Source: Paramarasmius palmivorus
Lineage: Eukaryota; Basidiomycota; Agaricomycetes; Agaricales; Marasmiaceae
DNA: 64,000 nucleotides
NCBI GenBank assembly: GCA_037176845.1
Contig: JAYKXP010000021.1
Span: 62,001 to 126,000, forward strand
Reading direction: 5' to 3'
The position numbers and the translations under genes were made by a program. Below the pieces are notes generated by a model, which did no database searches, was not told the DNA's origin, and worked only from the letters and a program-made list of their open reading frames with translations. Of this stretch, positions 37,504-48,569 are shown in pieces (position 1 is the first letter of the stretch; each line of letters opens with the position of its first letter).

Positions 37504-38500
37504 ATGTTCCTCCCAATTGTTGTGTACGTTTTTTTTCTTGAATATTACAGTTTTCTATTAATTCCATATGCATCGACTAGATTCTCCTTCCTTTCTCTTA
37601 TACCCTGGCCCAGTGCCTTTGGGTTCGAAATACATGTTCCTTCAACGGTCCGTGCTCTAGAGCCCACCTGGTATAACTGGACGATCACATATTCCTTGGA
37701 CCCGCCGAACATCACCGTCGCTTTGCTGGACCAATCTGTAGTTTCAGATTGTGATAAAGCTCTTGCTCAAAATATCACTTCATTGGCTACGACATGGGTA
37801 GGACCAAATAGGGTCTCGAGCCTTCCACTTTCGGACAAGACGGGCATAAAGTGGTCAACAGATAAACCCGGGTACGCCTTCATCGTCCAAGTTTCGATTG
37901 TGGTTTCTTATATTACTACATGGAAAGGACGTTCTTTGTCTGTGCCGTTTCGCAGTAAGTGAAAATTGCTATTTATTTTTCTCTTGGACGGTCCTAACCT
38001 TCTAAACTGACAGGCCGCCTTCACAGCCTAACTTGAACAAAGTTGTCTATGAGTCACCAAAAATAGACTCAGTCTTTGCGCAAACTGTCATTGTTTCTCA
38101 GACAGCGTCACAAGCGGCTACTACTGGTGCAGTTGGGTCAGTATCACAACCATCCGGGACTACAAGGTGCGTTTGTTCTTCTATATAATAACCGTTCCGA
38201 GTCGCTCAGTATTTGTATCACAGCGAGTCGGATGCGGGGCTAAGCAACGCTGCTATTGCTGGGATAGTGATAGGCACTTGCTTTGGAGTATCGATAGCTG
38301 GGATACTGATATGGCTTTTCATCCGACATCGAAGACGCAGACGTATTGCGGGTTCATTCACGGAATACACAGTCGATCCTTTCTTGGGTTCAAATAAATT
38401 AGCAAAGGAAAGGGCTCTTGAGGAGGCGAACCCAAGTATAAATGGACAAGTGCGATCAGAAGTAATCGAAATGCCACCTTCCTACACGTCTGCCTTGTAA
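37504..38500 (+). CDS. Single-pass membrane protein with PPxY tail (member K, 255 aa)
   Basis: Five exons: 37504-37523, 37581-37871, 37928-37954 (27 nt), 38014-38166, 38224-38500; the sum is 768 nt, all introns phase 2 (donors GTACGT, GTACGC, GTAAGT, GTGCGT). Signal peptide MFLPIVV+FSFLSLIPWPSA is followed by a domain starting FGFEIHVPSTV with YNWTITYSLDPPNIT and several N-x-S/T sites. The Thr/Ser/Gln stalk is followed by a helix (GIVIGTCFGVSIAGILIWLF) and IRHRRRRR. The tail carries TVDPFLGSNK (compare AIDPFGGNRK in member J) and ends IEMPPSYTSAL. No DSGWRP is present. Function unknown. Confidence 0.82.
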
Positions 38501-38623
38501 CGTCCGTGTATATCAATTTCAGCGTCATGTGATCGTGTTCGTCACACAGACTTACGTCATGGCCTGAAAATTTTCTCTTTGCCTTTTCCGCGCTTGTTTT
38601 TCGCTCGCCTATCCTTGTCTACG

Positions 38624-40258
38624 ATGGAAAGGTATGTTGCGCTGCTGTTCTTGAAAATTGCTGACATCTCTATAAACAGCCCTACGCGACAAACACCGGA
38701 TCCTGAGAAAGCACCACTGGTTCAGCACACAGCGCCTATCAACAGGCTTCCTCCAGAACTTCTTTCCCGCATCCTCACTTATATGGTCAAGTGGAATAGG
38801 TTCGGCTTGCTGCAAGGTTACGAATCCTGGTCCCAAGCATTATACTTCTGCCCCGTTTGTCGATACTGGCGCGACGTGGCATTGTCAACTCCCAGGTTGT
38901 GGTCCATTATCACCCTCAGCATCGACTTCAATCGAAGATATCCCCCCATAATCCTTGAACGTCTTCTAGCACACGTTAAGCGCTCCCAGAACACCCCCAT
39001 TTCGTTCAAGTTTACTATAAACGGCCCACATGCGGATCCCGAATATCTCGACCCATACCTAAATGCCCTATTTGACGAAGCCCATCGGTGGAGGAGTTTC
39101 GAGTTTGAGGCTCCTTGGGGCTTCAACTCCGTATTGATGAAGATCTTGGAGTCTACCGAAGGAAAGCTAGTAGCTCTCGAGTCCCTCACAATAGACGTCA
39201 AATCGCTCGAGAAGAACATGTTCAACTTTCTCCAGCACACCACTCCCGCATTCCATTCCCTGACATTAATCTCCGAAGACTCAGACTTCTTCACCTGTGT
39301 CAACCTCGCCTCACTCTCAATCCCCTTCACTCAGATTACCAACCTTCACCTCGATAATATCACTACTGCCGTTCTCGCACTCATCGAGGTTTGCCCAAAC
39401 CTCGTTTCAGCGCACTTTGTCATTCCTGCCTTAGCCTGTCGGCGGTATTGGCTTGACGACGTTGGTGTCCGTAGCCCGAAGAAGAAAGCGGCTCCGTACC
39501 ATCTATCCTCCCTCACTCAACTGACCATTGAGGTCTCCGAGTCATCACAGAAAAGCAGTGACTATGCTTTTGCCGATGTCGCCATCATCATTCATTCACT
39601 CAAGGCGCCAGCTTTGAAGTCCTTTGCTCTCACTACGGATGCCAAGCGCTTCGATGCTCGCTATGACATGATTGCGAGCAAGCGCAATGACGAGTTCGCC
39701 GCCACGCTTGAAGGGTTTCTTGCACGTTCGCCGGACCTCGCCTACCTTCACGTGGACTGTGTCCCATTGAAGGACCAGGACTTGCTAAGGGTGATGCTGG
39801 TAGTGCCTCATGTCACGGAGCTGGTGCTGAGAGAAGTTGGCAAGGCGAGGAAGGCGAATACGTCGGACAAGTCGAACAACGTCATCACGAAGACCTTTTT
39901 GGACGCTTTGACCATGAAGCGTAAATCATCCGCTCTTCTCCCTCAGCTCCGACATATCCGCTTTACATTCCGTGACTTTGTGTCGATCCAAAAGCCGTTC
40001 CAAAAGTTCATTGATTCACGACTGGGCACATCTTCTCCTCATCCTTGTTCCACACTTCAATCCGCCTACATCAAATTCACTCATGACGGATATCGCGCGT
40101 TTGATTGGTCTCATCTTCGAGAGCGCCAACGGGCTGGTTTGGCTATCCGCGTATTCTTTCAGTGGGTTATCGATGATGATGATCCATATGATTCGAACGA
40201 TGAAGACAAGCACTACGATAAAGACGAGAAGGTTTTCCTCGGGTATGATACCGAGTAG
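38624..40258 (+). CDS. F-box domain protein, 528 aa
   Basis: Two exons: 38624-38631 and 38680-40258, joined across a GTATGT...ACAG intron, give MESPTRQTPDPEK at the start; the sum is 1587 nt. If the intron were kept the ATG would stay in frame, so the start is not fully settled. Residues about 32-80 (INRLPPELLSRILTYMV, then CPVCRYWRDVALSTPRLWS) fit an F-box: a LPPELL helix and a W-R-x-V-A/TPxLW segment. The rest has scattered leucine-rich strand/helix patterns and an acidic end (DDDDPYDSNDEDKHYDKDE). Known F-box proteins bind Skp1 and bring substrates to an SCF ubiquitin ligase. Agaricomycetes have large families of such proteins; the substrate is unknown. It sits between the two opposed halves of the membrane-protein array. 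Confidence 0.8.
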   Translation: MERYVALLFLKIADISINSPTRQTPDPEKAPLVQHTAPINRLPPELLSRILTYMVKWNRFGLLQGYESWSQALYFCPVCRYWRDVALSTPRLWSIITLSIDFNRRYPPIILERLLAHVKRSQNTPISFKFTINGPHADPEYLDPYLNALFDEAHRWRSFEFEAPWGFNSVLMKILESTEGKLVALESLTIDVKSLEKNMFNFLQHTTPAFHSLTLISEDSDFFTCVNLASLSIPFTQITNLHLDNITTAVLALIEVCPNLVSAHFVIPALACRRYWLDDVGVRSPKKKAAPYHLSSLTQLTIEVSESSQKSSDYAFADVAIIIHSLKAPALKSFALTTDAKRFDARYDMIASKRNDEFAATLEGFLARSPDLAYLHVDCVPLKDQDLLRVMLVVPHVTELVLREVGKARKANTSDKSNNVITKTFLDALTMKRKSSALLPQLRHIRFTFRDFVSIQKPFQKFIDSRLGTSSPHPCSTLQSAYIKFTHDGYRAFDWSHLRERQRAGLAIRVFFQWVIDDDDPYDSNDEDKHYDKDEKVFLGYDTE

Positions 40259-40476
40259 GAGATCACGGACAACATCGACTTCAACAGCTTTTCGCTCTCT
40301 TACAGGCACCGATATCCACGGAAGCAACGGTGTCGACGTGTAATACTTTTCATCAAATGTTGTGTATATTAGGCCCAGGGTCAACTATGTACGTGCTATA
40401 ACTCATTAGAAGCGAGATGTACAGGTAACGGTCATGTATAGAAAGAACGAAGTGCGAGTAAATAATACATATATGA

Positions 40477-41535
40477 TCAATTCTTCGTAGGACGGGTTGG
40501 ACTGTAGGCCGGTGGTGTATCAGCGGCCTCTGATGGAGCTGATTGAGAACTTCCAGCGGTCTGTGTCCATGACCCATCATTGGAAAACATTCGTTGATGG
40601 GAACTTGAAGCACCACCGGAACTATCCGTAGCGATGTACCTCGCTGTCCCCTTCGAAGCATGATGCATGCCCATAGTCGTGTTTGATGCTGGCTGTGAGT
40701 AGATGGATTGTGGGAAGGGTGCTACACCCGGATGGACGTTTGCTAAAGACGATTGATTTTGGAGGTGATGTGAAGTGGATGAATGAGTAGGGAGTGGAAG
40801 TGGAGGCGGATCTGTGGGGAGTCGGATAACTCTGTATTGGCAGAAGCGATACAAGATGAACCCGGTAATCAGGGACAGAGCAAGGACACCTCCTATCACG
40901 CCTCCAATGACCGGCCCTGCGATACTGTCTCGCTGGCTAGTAGATTCGTTGGGGGATGAGGATGCTGTTTGTGTTACTGTGATGGCGAATGCGGAGGCAG
41001 TAAAAGTTGATGAACTGGTCAAGCCTGAGATGAGGCTGTTCACTGGTGTCGTTCCAGATCTATTTGAGAAGATCAACAGAGATGTTTGACTGATGTATCT
41101 CTAGGACATACGTTGCGTTATACGAGAAAGCACATGTTCGGAATGTTCTGTGTGATGTTTGAGTTCATGACCTCAACGAAGGCGAACAGTGACGTACCCG
41201 GAATGACCAGCATAAAATCCAATCGAACCGATCCTGTCCTGGATGTTCAGGATTGTGAACGACTGCTCTCGTTTTGGCGCAGCACCAACATCGCATTCCG
41301 AGACCTTGGAAGTGTCGAACAAGACGATAACGACCCGATCGGGCTCACTTGTCAACCATGTCCATTTCACGGGGAATTGGTCAGAGACGTTGACGCTAGA
41401 TGGAACTTCGAGGGAGAAGGAATATACTCCTTGCAAGCTAGCTACCGTGAGCAAAACGAGGATACCAAAACTTGAAATACTAGGTGAGCATATAAATACA
41501 ACGAGACAAAAAGGTGCTCACTATTGGTATAGCAT
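40477..41535 (-). CDS. Single-pass membrane protein with PPxY tail (member L, 300 aa)
   Basis: Four exons: 41535-41522 (14 nt), 41470-41198, a 33-nt exon encoding TFRTCAFSYNAT, and 41059-40477; the sum is 903 nt, all introns phase 2. Signal peptide MLYQY+FGILVLLTVASLQGVYS. The domain reads FSLEVPSSVNVSDQFPVKWT and ends GSIGFYAGHSG, with one Cys in ECDVG. After a Ser/Thr stalk the helix (GPVIGGVIGGVLALSLITGFILY) is followed by RFCQYR. The long tail is rich in Ser/His/Gln and ends DTPPAYSPTRPTKN; in place of DSGWRP it has NDGSWT. Closest relative in the window is member N. Function unknown. Confidence 0.8.
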
Positions 41536-42100
41536 TCTCCCCCTCGAGTACATCGCCGCCAGCTCGGGGAGGTGCTACTGAGGTGATATTTGGCGGGGAA
41601 GGCAGGAACTCCCAGGCTGATGAGAGCGTATGGCGCCTTTATGTATATAACAGCACGCAAATGACTTCGGGCGGGCATTAGCTCGAGTCCCCGAACACAA
41701 AAGCCAAAATCGGAGCTGCTGGCACAACAGAACCCCATATGTACTAAAGTCGTTTCCAGGCCCAATATGTGAAATCTTCGCACTTTGCTTTGATTGGCGA
41801 CGGTGAGCTTGTTATGTTAAGATGTTGAAGAGGCTATAGCACTTAAGTGAAATTCGGCTCTAACTGATATCGCATAGCATCTCCCAAACGGATAGGAGTA
41901 ATGATGGCTTTGGTGTGAATTGAGGAACGATAAATGGATTATGGCACACTGGGCGATCCGGTATCCGAGTCTCCGAGAGGCATAAGTAACCTGAATCTTG
42001 ACGCCGATGTGTACTACGGATTCGGAATCATAGTAAAACAGTCTGAAAACAGTATACAAAACTAAGAGACTATAGGAAAAGCTCTAGCTAGATACGCCTT
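41536..42100. other. Intergenic, no gene recognised
   Basis: No open frame with family motifs. It must hold the promoter of member L and the terminator of member M; I see no distinctive element. Confidence 0.4.
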
Positions 42101-43099
42101 TTAGTTTTTGACTCGGCGATTAGCAGAAACAATGGCATATGCAGGCGGTATCTCCGTCTCAGCGGTCTCTGAGGGTCCTGATTGTGATCCCCAACCTCCT
42201 TCGCTTGCAGCTCTGCTTGGACCTGCAGGTGGTGACATTGGTGGATAGCTTGAACTGGCAGCATCGCTCGTTGCATGTCCTGCAGCTGTGTAATAGGTGA
42301 AATAGCCACCCGTTTGCGGTTCGTATGGCATATGAGAGCCCTCAAGGTGAGAAGCGCTCATAAGTGCTTCATTTGACCCGGAATTAGTTGTTTTGCAAAC
42401 GATACGGTACCGGCAGAACCAAAATGGGAGGAGGACGAGGGCGATCAAGAGTGCAAAGAATCCCCCCAGCACCCCACCGATTATAGGACCATCTCTATTT
42501 GAGGATGATCTTGCACTAGACTCGCCAGTGGGGGAGCTACCACTGGTGATTGTGGTGGTTTGTGGACGTATAAAGGCAGAAATTACGGTCGAGTTAAATA
42601 AACTGGAACGCAGACTACGCTCAGGTGGCTCCCTGTACCCATGTCAGAATCATAGCATATATATGCTAGTTTCAGACTCACGATTCGTAGGAGAAAGCAC
42701 ACATAAGATATGACCTATGAATTGTTAAGGTTGAGCACTAAGATCACGTCAAGAAAAGAAAGACACGCACCCGGAATGTGGTACTTGAATTGAATCTAAT
42801 CTTCCCTGTCCGTTCGACACTCCCTGTACTGTGACAATCCTTTCTCGGAAAGGAACATTGCTTGCAAGGCATTGCGGCGTCCTCGTAAGGTCGAGAACTA
42901 GGACTGCAATGTTTTGAGGGTCGCTCGTGTCCGAGGTCCAATCAATAGCAAATTCCTCCAAGACGGTGACATTGGAAGGAATGCTGAGACTGAAAGATCG
43001 TACACTAACAATCAGAAGCGGAAGAATAAATCTAAGTGGAAAGTTAGCCTAAGGAGACCGAGATCTCTTGAAATTATAGACTCACAGGCAGAAAACCAT
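42101..43099 (-). CDS. Single-pass membrane protein with PPxY tail (member M, 279 aa)
   Basis: Four exons: 43099-43086 (14 nt), 43031-42771, 42714-42682 (33 nt), 42632-42101; the sum is 840 nt, all introns phase 2. Signal peptide MVFCL+FILPLLIVSVRS. The domain starts FSLSIPSNVTVLEEFAIDWT, has SDPQNIAVLVLDLTRTPQC, and ends VPHSG. The 33-nt exon encodes SYLMCAFSYES. The stalk begins PPERSLRSSLFNSTVI, shared with member O. The helix (IIGGVLGGFFALLIALVLLPFWF) is followed by CRYR. The tail has GGYFTYY and GGWGSQSGPS and ends IPPAYAIVSANRRVKN, the last residues resembling QNPRRKR of member O. Function unknown. Confidence 0.8.
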
Positions 43100-44495
43100 G
43101 CTGCAGGGGCAAAACAGAACATGTTCGCGTTCCTCGGACTTGATATATCATGAGTTCGGCAAATTCGGGCGCTCTCCGGGTTCCCCGTAGGCGCTGCCCG
43201 CTCTGTCGCCTATCTGAATGTATTGTCATTTGAGTAGTGATTTAAATTATCGGATCGACGGAGACGTGTCTGATCTACACGGTCAGCACTGGACTGAGTA
43301 AGACCGGTGAACATGCCCGAACTAACCTGGCACCGGGGTCTAAGCCCCAACCCCTTTACAGATCGTACATTCTGTGATGGGCAGTGTGAAGAACCGTATA
43401 TCAAGCGGAAGGCGGTGTTCAATGGTCCTTTGAACAAAGGTGTACAGTCGCAGACAATCAAAAGCAACAAATTTGATTGCGGACGAACCTGATTTTTCGG
43501 GGCAATAATTTTATCAGAATCATAACCAGAATGGCCAAAGACGTCGAAAAAACCATCTCCGAAGTTTTTCCCACGTCATTCTTGGGACCGCCAAATTTTT
43601 GAAGGTTTTCAACAACGTTGTGTACCTCTCTTGGGCCTCTGAAGGTGAGTTTGGAGTGGGTTCAGGGTCAGCTAAGTTACTGGCCCCAAGGTGTGTTTGT
43701 GATATCCTCCTGGAATCGAACAAGTCACTTGCATTGAACAGCGGAGAATGGTGCTGAGCCCGAAAATTGATTGATGCCAACAATGTCACGTCAAAGACGT
43801 ATACTTTCTCAGGATACTTACCCAATATAGGCAGTATTGAGAGCGAATTTACTGACGAACGGCTCGTGAGATTTTATTCGTTTTCCAGGATCATCACCCG
43901 CTTGAGGAAAGGAGTCGATTGGAATATTCTCGGATTTTTCCTGATTTTTTTTAGGGACCGCCAAAATTTTGACGGTTCCCGGACCCTAAATGGCTGTTTC
44001 CTGAGGGATGGCTCGTCAGATCGAGCTCAAAATTGGTGAGGAGCACCCTCTTAACAAGATCTATCGATTCCGCACTTTACTGGGTGTCCAAAAAATAGGT
44101 CCCAAAATTGGATGCTTTTGATTGTCCGCGACTGTACTTATCTGGGTTTTGCCAGGCCTTGGGACAGCCTTCTTTGTTCGGGGAAAATACTGTTCCATCA
44201 CCATGTAGACTCTGGTCTTTGGACGTAGAGACCAATATGAATGTAATCAAGCCTCTATGAGATGAGAAATGCGAAGTGAAACGTGTCGACATTGATATAC
44301 CAGTTAGGCAGCACCCACAATGATATTGATTGATGGAATCAAACTAGATACACAATGGTGCCCATATATGATCATCAAGGAAAACGCTTCGCTACTTAGT
44401 GATAGTGTTCATACTAGCATGATCTTGTCGAGACTCAGACAGTGCTGTGGAAGACTGAATCCACATCTCGAGGGGTAACGATTGATCGTTATTGG
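43100..44495. other. 1.4-kb intergenic stretch, possible old repeat
   Basis: No gene is recognised. 'gggaccgccaaatttttgaagg' (43585) recurs as 'gggaccgccaaaattttgacgg' (43955), the second being nearly palindromic around 'ccgccaaaattttgacggttcc'. Local self-similarity suggests an eroded mobile or repeat sequence. Confidence 0.4.
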
Positions 44496-45435
44496 TCAAG
44501 CTACAGTTGAGTATGCTGGTGGATCTGTATGGGGAGTTGAGGTCCTTTCCAGTCTTGCGCTAGGCAACGACGTCCTTTGTGTTACCCGCGTTTTGTTCCT
44601 CCACTTCTTCGTTCTCTCTGAGTGTCTTTCGTTTCTGGTGATTTGATAGGGTACGTGTCCTCCCTCGGTAAGAGAAGAATACCTCGGGCGAACGAGCCTA
44701 TATCGCAAACACCAAAATAAAACCAGTCCTGTAATGACTAACAGGAAAGAAAAGCCCCCAATAACGCTTGCTATCACAGGAATAACAATGCTACGTCTCG
44801 TAGGTTGTAGAAGGGGTGATGATAGAGTTGGGGTAATAACGACAGTTGTCGTAGTTGTAAGTGCCGTGGCAGTAAACGTCTTTGAGCTGGCTAGATTCTC
44901 TAAGAGACTGTATACTGGTTTATTTCCCGATCTGAAAATCAAGTATATTTTGAAACAGGTCGATGGGTCGTGAAAACGGAACTCACGTCCTGTTGTACAA
45001 GAACGCACATGTTTGAAACGTCCTATGAAACGCATCATCTAAATGTTCGACTAATCAATCTGGGAGCTAGCACTTACCCAGGATGACTCACAGAGAAGCC
45101 GATGGACCCATTGCCATCTTTTAGGTTTAGAACGACAAAGGAACCTTCACGTTGATCTACAGCACTCAAATCACTGCGACATCCCGAATTCTTCGTTACA
45201 TCGTTCTGGACGATGATCACTGCGTCAGGTTTGGTGGCGAACCAAGCCCATTTAACTGGGAATTGGTCTGCAACGGTGACGCTAAGAGGTACGTCGAGAG
45301 TGAACGAGAGCACTATGTCGGAACCCAATACAAGCAGATGAAATAAAAGTGTCCTGATGTTGATTGAGTAGGAGTCTAACGGAGCGCGAAGAAGCTAAAC
45401 ATCACTCACTGAATGTGACAGTGAAGCACTGTCAT
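44496..45435 (-). CDS. Single-pass membrane protein with PPxY tail (member N, 257 aa)
   Basis: Four exons: 45435-45410, 45353-45078, a 36-nt exon encoding TFQTCAFLYNRT, and 44931-44496; the sum is 774 nt, all introns phase 2. Signal region MTVLHCHIQTLLFHLLVLGS; the domain starts FTLDVPLSVTVADQFPVKWA and ends GSIGFSVSHPG, very like member L. The stalk (NSLLENLASSKTFTATALTT-like composition) leads to a helix (IVIPVIASVIGGFSFLLVITGLV) followed by CLRYRLVRPR. The tail is basic and short, ending HTDPPAYSTVA. DSGWRP is absent. The mini-exon here is the longest of the family (26 nt), so the exact ATG is less sure than elsewhere. Function unknown. Confidence 0.75.
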
Positions 45436-45699
45436 AAGGCCTAAGAACGCTGGAATGGATGGCTTGTTTTCGATGCACAAAGTCTTTATGCGACTAAAAC
45501 TCCTTAAATCTGATTGTCAAAAACATTCCTCGATTCCGTTGCGGAGGCGTCGGCTCACATCATAACGAATAGAGGTAACGCTGTATTTGCCATACTAACA
45601 CCGATCAGGCAGTTCTGGAACACGAGTCTTTGGAGCAAAGCTGCAAAATTAGGAACAAGCATATCTTCCACTCCTGATTACACAACGGGCAGGTATACA

Positions 45700-46602
45700 T
45701 CAACGCTTCCTCCTGGGATTCTGGTGCACACTGGAATATGACGGCAGCACTTCGGACGACACGTCAGAAGGAGATAGCTGCGACCTCCACCCGCTCATGC
45801 TATCGGCGACTCTGACTTGACTGGACTGAGGCAATGACGAAGTTTCGAGAATACGACTAGCTGTCTCCATCGTGATGATAGAGTTCTGAACTCGTACCAG
45901 GCGACAGCGGCAGAGTCCGAATAGGATGACAACAATTGCGAGGACAAGGGCGAAAAAGCCCCCGAGGCTACTTCCTATAATGGTCGCATCGTTCGAGCGT
46001 GTTTGTGACATGGACGTCGGGTGCAAGGTGGAAGCTGTCTGCGTGATGGTAATTGTGGTAGGAGAGAGGGAGGCGAATATGACGGTCGAATTGAATAAGC
46101 TTTCTTGGATGTTATCTTCTGGAGGATCCCTTGAAAACGAAATTATGAGTCAGATATGCCCATCTGCGCATGCAATCAGACTCACGATCCGTACGAGAAG
46201 GCGCAAAGTATGAATTGCCTATCGGCGGAGAAGTTTGAGGACCATGAAGTAGCATTTAGGTTATCTACGCACCCTGAATGTTGCACCAATATCGAATCTA
46301 CCGTCCCCTGCCCGTCAGACACCTGTTATACTACTTTGAGCTTTTCCCGATGAGATACTTGGCTAGCCTGGCATTGAGGTGTCCGCGTCGCATCATAGAA
46401 GACGATGACAATGTTTCTGGGATCGTTGGGCTGCGAGGCCCATTTAAGGGAGAATTCCTTCAAAACAGTGACGTTCGAAGGTGTATCGATAGAGAAAGAC
46501 TCTACGCCAAATATGAGGAGAGCCAAGACGGTGTATCTTTGAAATAGTGTTGATAGCTGGTTTATGCTAGTAAGAACATGCGACGTACCTCAAACAGAAC
46601 AT
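45700..46602 (-). pseudogene. Member O: intact exon structure with one in-frame stop
   Basis: Four exons: 46602-46589 (14 nt), 46536-46273, a 33-nt exon encoding QFILCAFSYGS, and 46129-45700; the sum is 741 nt with all introns phase 2. The only defect is a TAA at 46328-46326, codon 75 of 247, inside the extracellular domain. Signal peptide MFCLRYTVLALLIFGVES, domain FSIDTPSNVTVLKEFSLKWA, stalk PPEDNIQESLFNSTVI (as in member M), helix GSSLGGFFALVLAIVVILFG followed by LCRCRLVR. The tail has SMSGWRS and ends VLPSYSSVHQNPRRKR. Everything after the stop is still in frame, so the mutation is recent, a sequencing error, or a polymorphism. Confidence 0.65.
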
Positions 46603-47158
46603 GAGGATGATAGCGAGACAGAATCAATCGTGTTCCCGCGTTTTGTTGTTTCTGGGCCATCAGAGTGTTCCGGAATTGGAAATATCGTTCAAGATGCGCC
46701 TTGTATAGCACCAATGATGCTATCGAAAGCGCGATTGAGTTGTGTCGAAACGCCGAACAGCAAGGCGATGAACGTTGAACGACGCAAGATTCAGGGCTGG
46801 AAGTCTCACATGACGTAACAGTCGTTGATACAAACCAGGTGACTCAGGACATAAGGTCCATGGACCCACCGCGCCCAGATTCCTGGGTCTCGAACACGGA
46901 CTGTCTTGACTTTGAATCTGCTCCTCCTTTAATTTTTACTCGTACCAATGCAACCCTTCTAGAAATTATTGTCTCTAGCTCCGAGTTGCATGCGGCAATT
47001 GGGGATACTGGAAGTGGGTTAAGGTCAAAATACAATCGGTAGAGAAATATGTCCAAATTCAGTCCAATACGTTGGTCGCCCAACCGGGCATTCAGCTGGC
47101 TCGATACTTGATAATGCACATGTGTTGATTGACTGTTCGTCTAGACTAGCACTGGCAT
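46603..47158. other. Intergenic, no gene recognised
   Basis: Open frames on both strands are short and without motifs. Confidence 0.4.
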
Positions 47159-48310
47159 TTATCTGGCAGATTCATACTCCGGCGGCATCTCCTCTGTCCA
47201 CTCGTCCACGCCGCCCTCACACGTAACACCTGGTCTCCAACCGCTATCTCTATGAATGAATATTCGTGGTGTTTGAGTTAATATCGGTGGTTCTAGCACT
47301 GGATCTACTGGAACTGGGTACGATTGGCTTCTCACCGGGGACGATACGGATGTCAAAGTTCTGCTTTTCGCTCGGCTAGAAACTGGGGACCATCTGGCGC
47401 CGGGAGACGTTGGCGACGCGAACGATGTCTGTTGTTCGTGCGGTATATGGATATCTACCCCAATACGTGGTACCCATGTTTCAAACGGCGTGATGGGAGA
47501 CTCTGTCGGGACCTCTTTTTGGTGGCGGCGGCGACGACAAATGAACAAAAGTAGGGAGATTATAACGAGGGTGCCAATAGCCCCTCCTGTGATTCCAGCT
47601 ATGAGCCTAAGCTTAGTGAGTATTTCCAGCCTATGCACACGCCATGACGAATGCTTACCCCGTTTTTGAGGCTCTGGCTTCTGGTACTGCCGCTGGACTT
47701 TGGGTCATAGTAGTGTCGCTTGGATTTGGGGCCGTGGCAGTACCAGAAACATCGAGCGTGTCGCCATTAGTCGGTGCACCGAAGAGAACGGCGAGGAATG
47801 TCGGTGATTGGAATATAACTACAAGCTCCAGTACTGGATTTACCCTACTCTTACGTAAAATATGCAAAGGAACGAATGACAAACATATTACACGTACGTT
47901 AGGTCTGCTGAATACCCGCATAAATAATACTTTCTGTCTTGAGTCATGAATTCCATGTTGCATTTCGGGAGTCCCGAAACTCACCCCATGTTGGATGTTC
48001 GCAAGCTGATAGTTCCACCGTGCACGTTTGGATGTTTAATGAAAGCTCCATCTTCCTCTCTTCTTAGCGTTTCGTTTGGATTCGTCAAACATTCGGGTCC
48101 AACCGACCCGAAGTTGTACATGGAGACAGTTATGTTGTCGGGATCGTTTGTCTGCCACTCCCAGGTGAATTTCGTCCGTTGATTGACGTTCATGCGAGTT
48201 GGGGTAGTAATATTGAAGCATTTCGCTGAGTATAGCATAGTCAAAATCAGGATGAGAAGTCTAGACAAAGCACTGTCAGAACCCAGAGGCAAGGGGGAAT
48301 TGAGAGACAT
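47159..48310 (-). CDS. Single-pass membrane protein, DSGWRP/PPxY tail (member P, 334 aa)
   Basis: Exons read: 48310-47985, 47937-47898, 47849-47659, 47606-47159; the sum is 1005 nt. Unlike the rest, no mini-exon is needed: ATG at 48310 runs directly through a hydrophobic stretch (LLILILTMLYSAKC). The domain starts FNITTPTRMNVNQRTKFTWE and has TNDPDNITVSMYNFG. The second intron, phase 0, is also open in frame and could be retained. The stalk is Thr/Ser/Pro-rich, the helix GITGGAIGTLVIISLLLFI is followed by CRRRRHQK, and the long tail has the string FIHRDSGWRPG and ends EMPPEYESAR. A start further upstream is possible. Function unknown; nearest relatives are J and K. Confidence 0.7.
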
Positions 48311-48569
48311 ACAGGATCCTGGGTGGTGTGCAGGTGCAGAGGAGCATGCTTTGCATGGCGCACTCGAAATCACGTCTCTTAACAGATACAGCTTCCCATT
48401 CTGGCTTTTTCCCAAGGTGGCCCCATTCTCACCAAGAAGACAGATCGACAGCAACTCGACTGACGAGCACTCTTGCTTCCATCTCGTTTTGATACAAATT
48501 AATGTCCTAAATGTCCATTTATTGATGATGAAATCAAGATACAAATGTCCGTAGTTTTGAACGTACTAC
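48311..48569. other. Short intergenic region between members P and Q
   Basis: No separate gene is seen; it holds the presumed promoter of member P and the 3' end of member Q. Confidence 0.4.
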
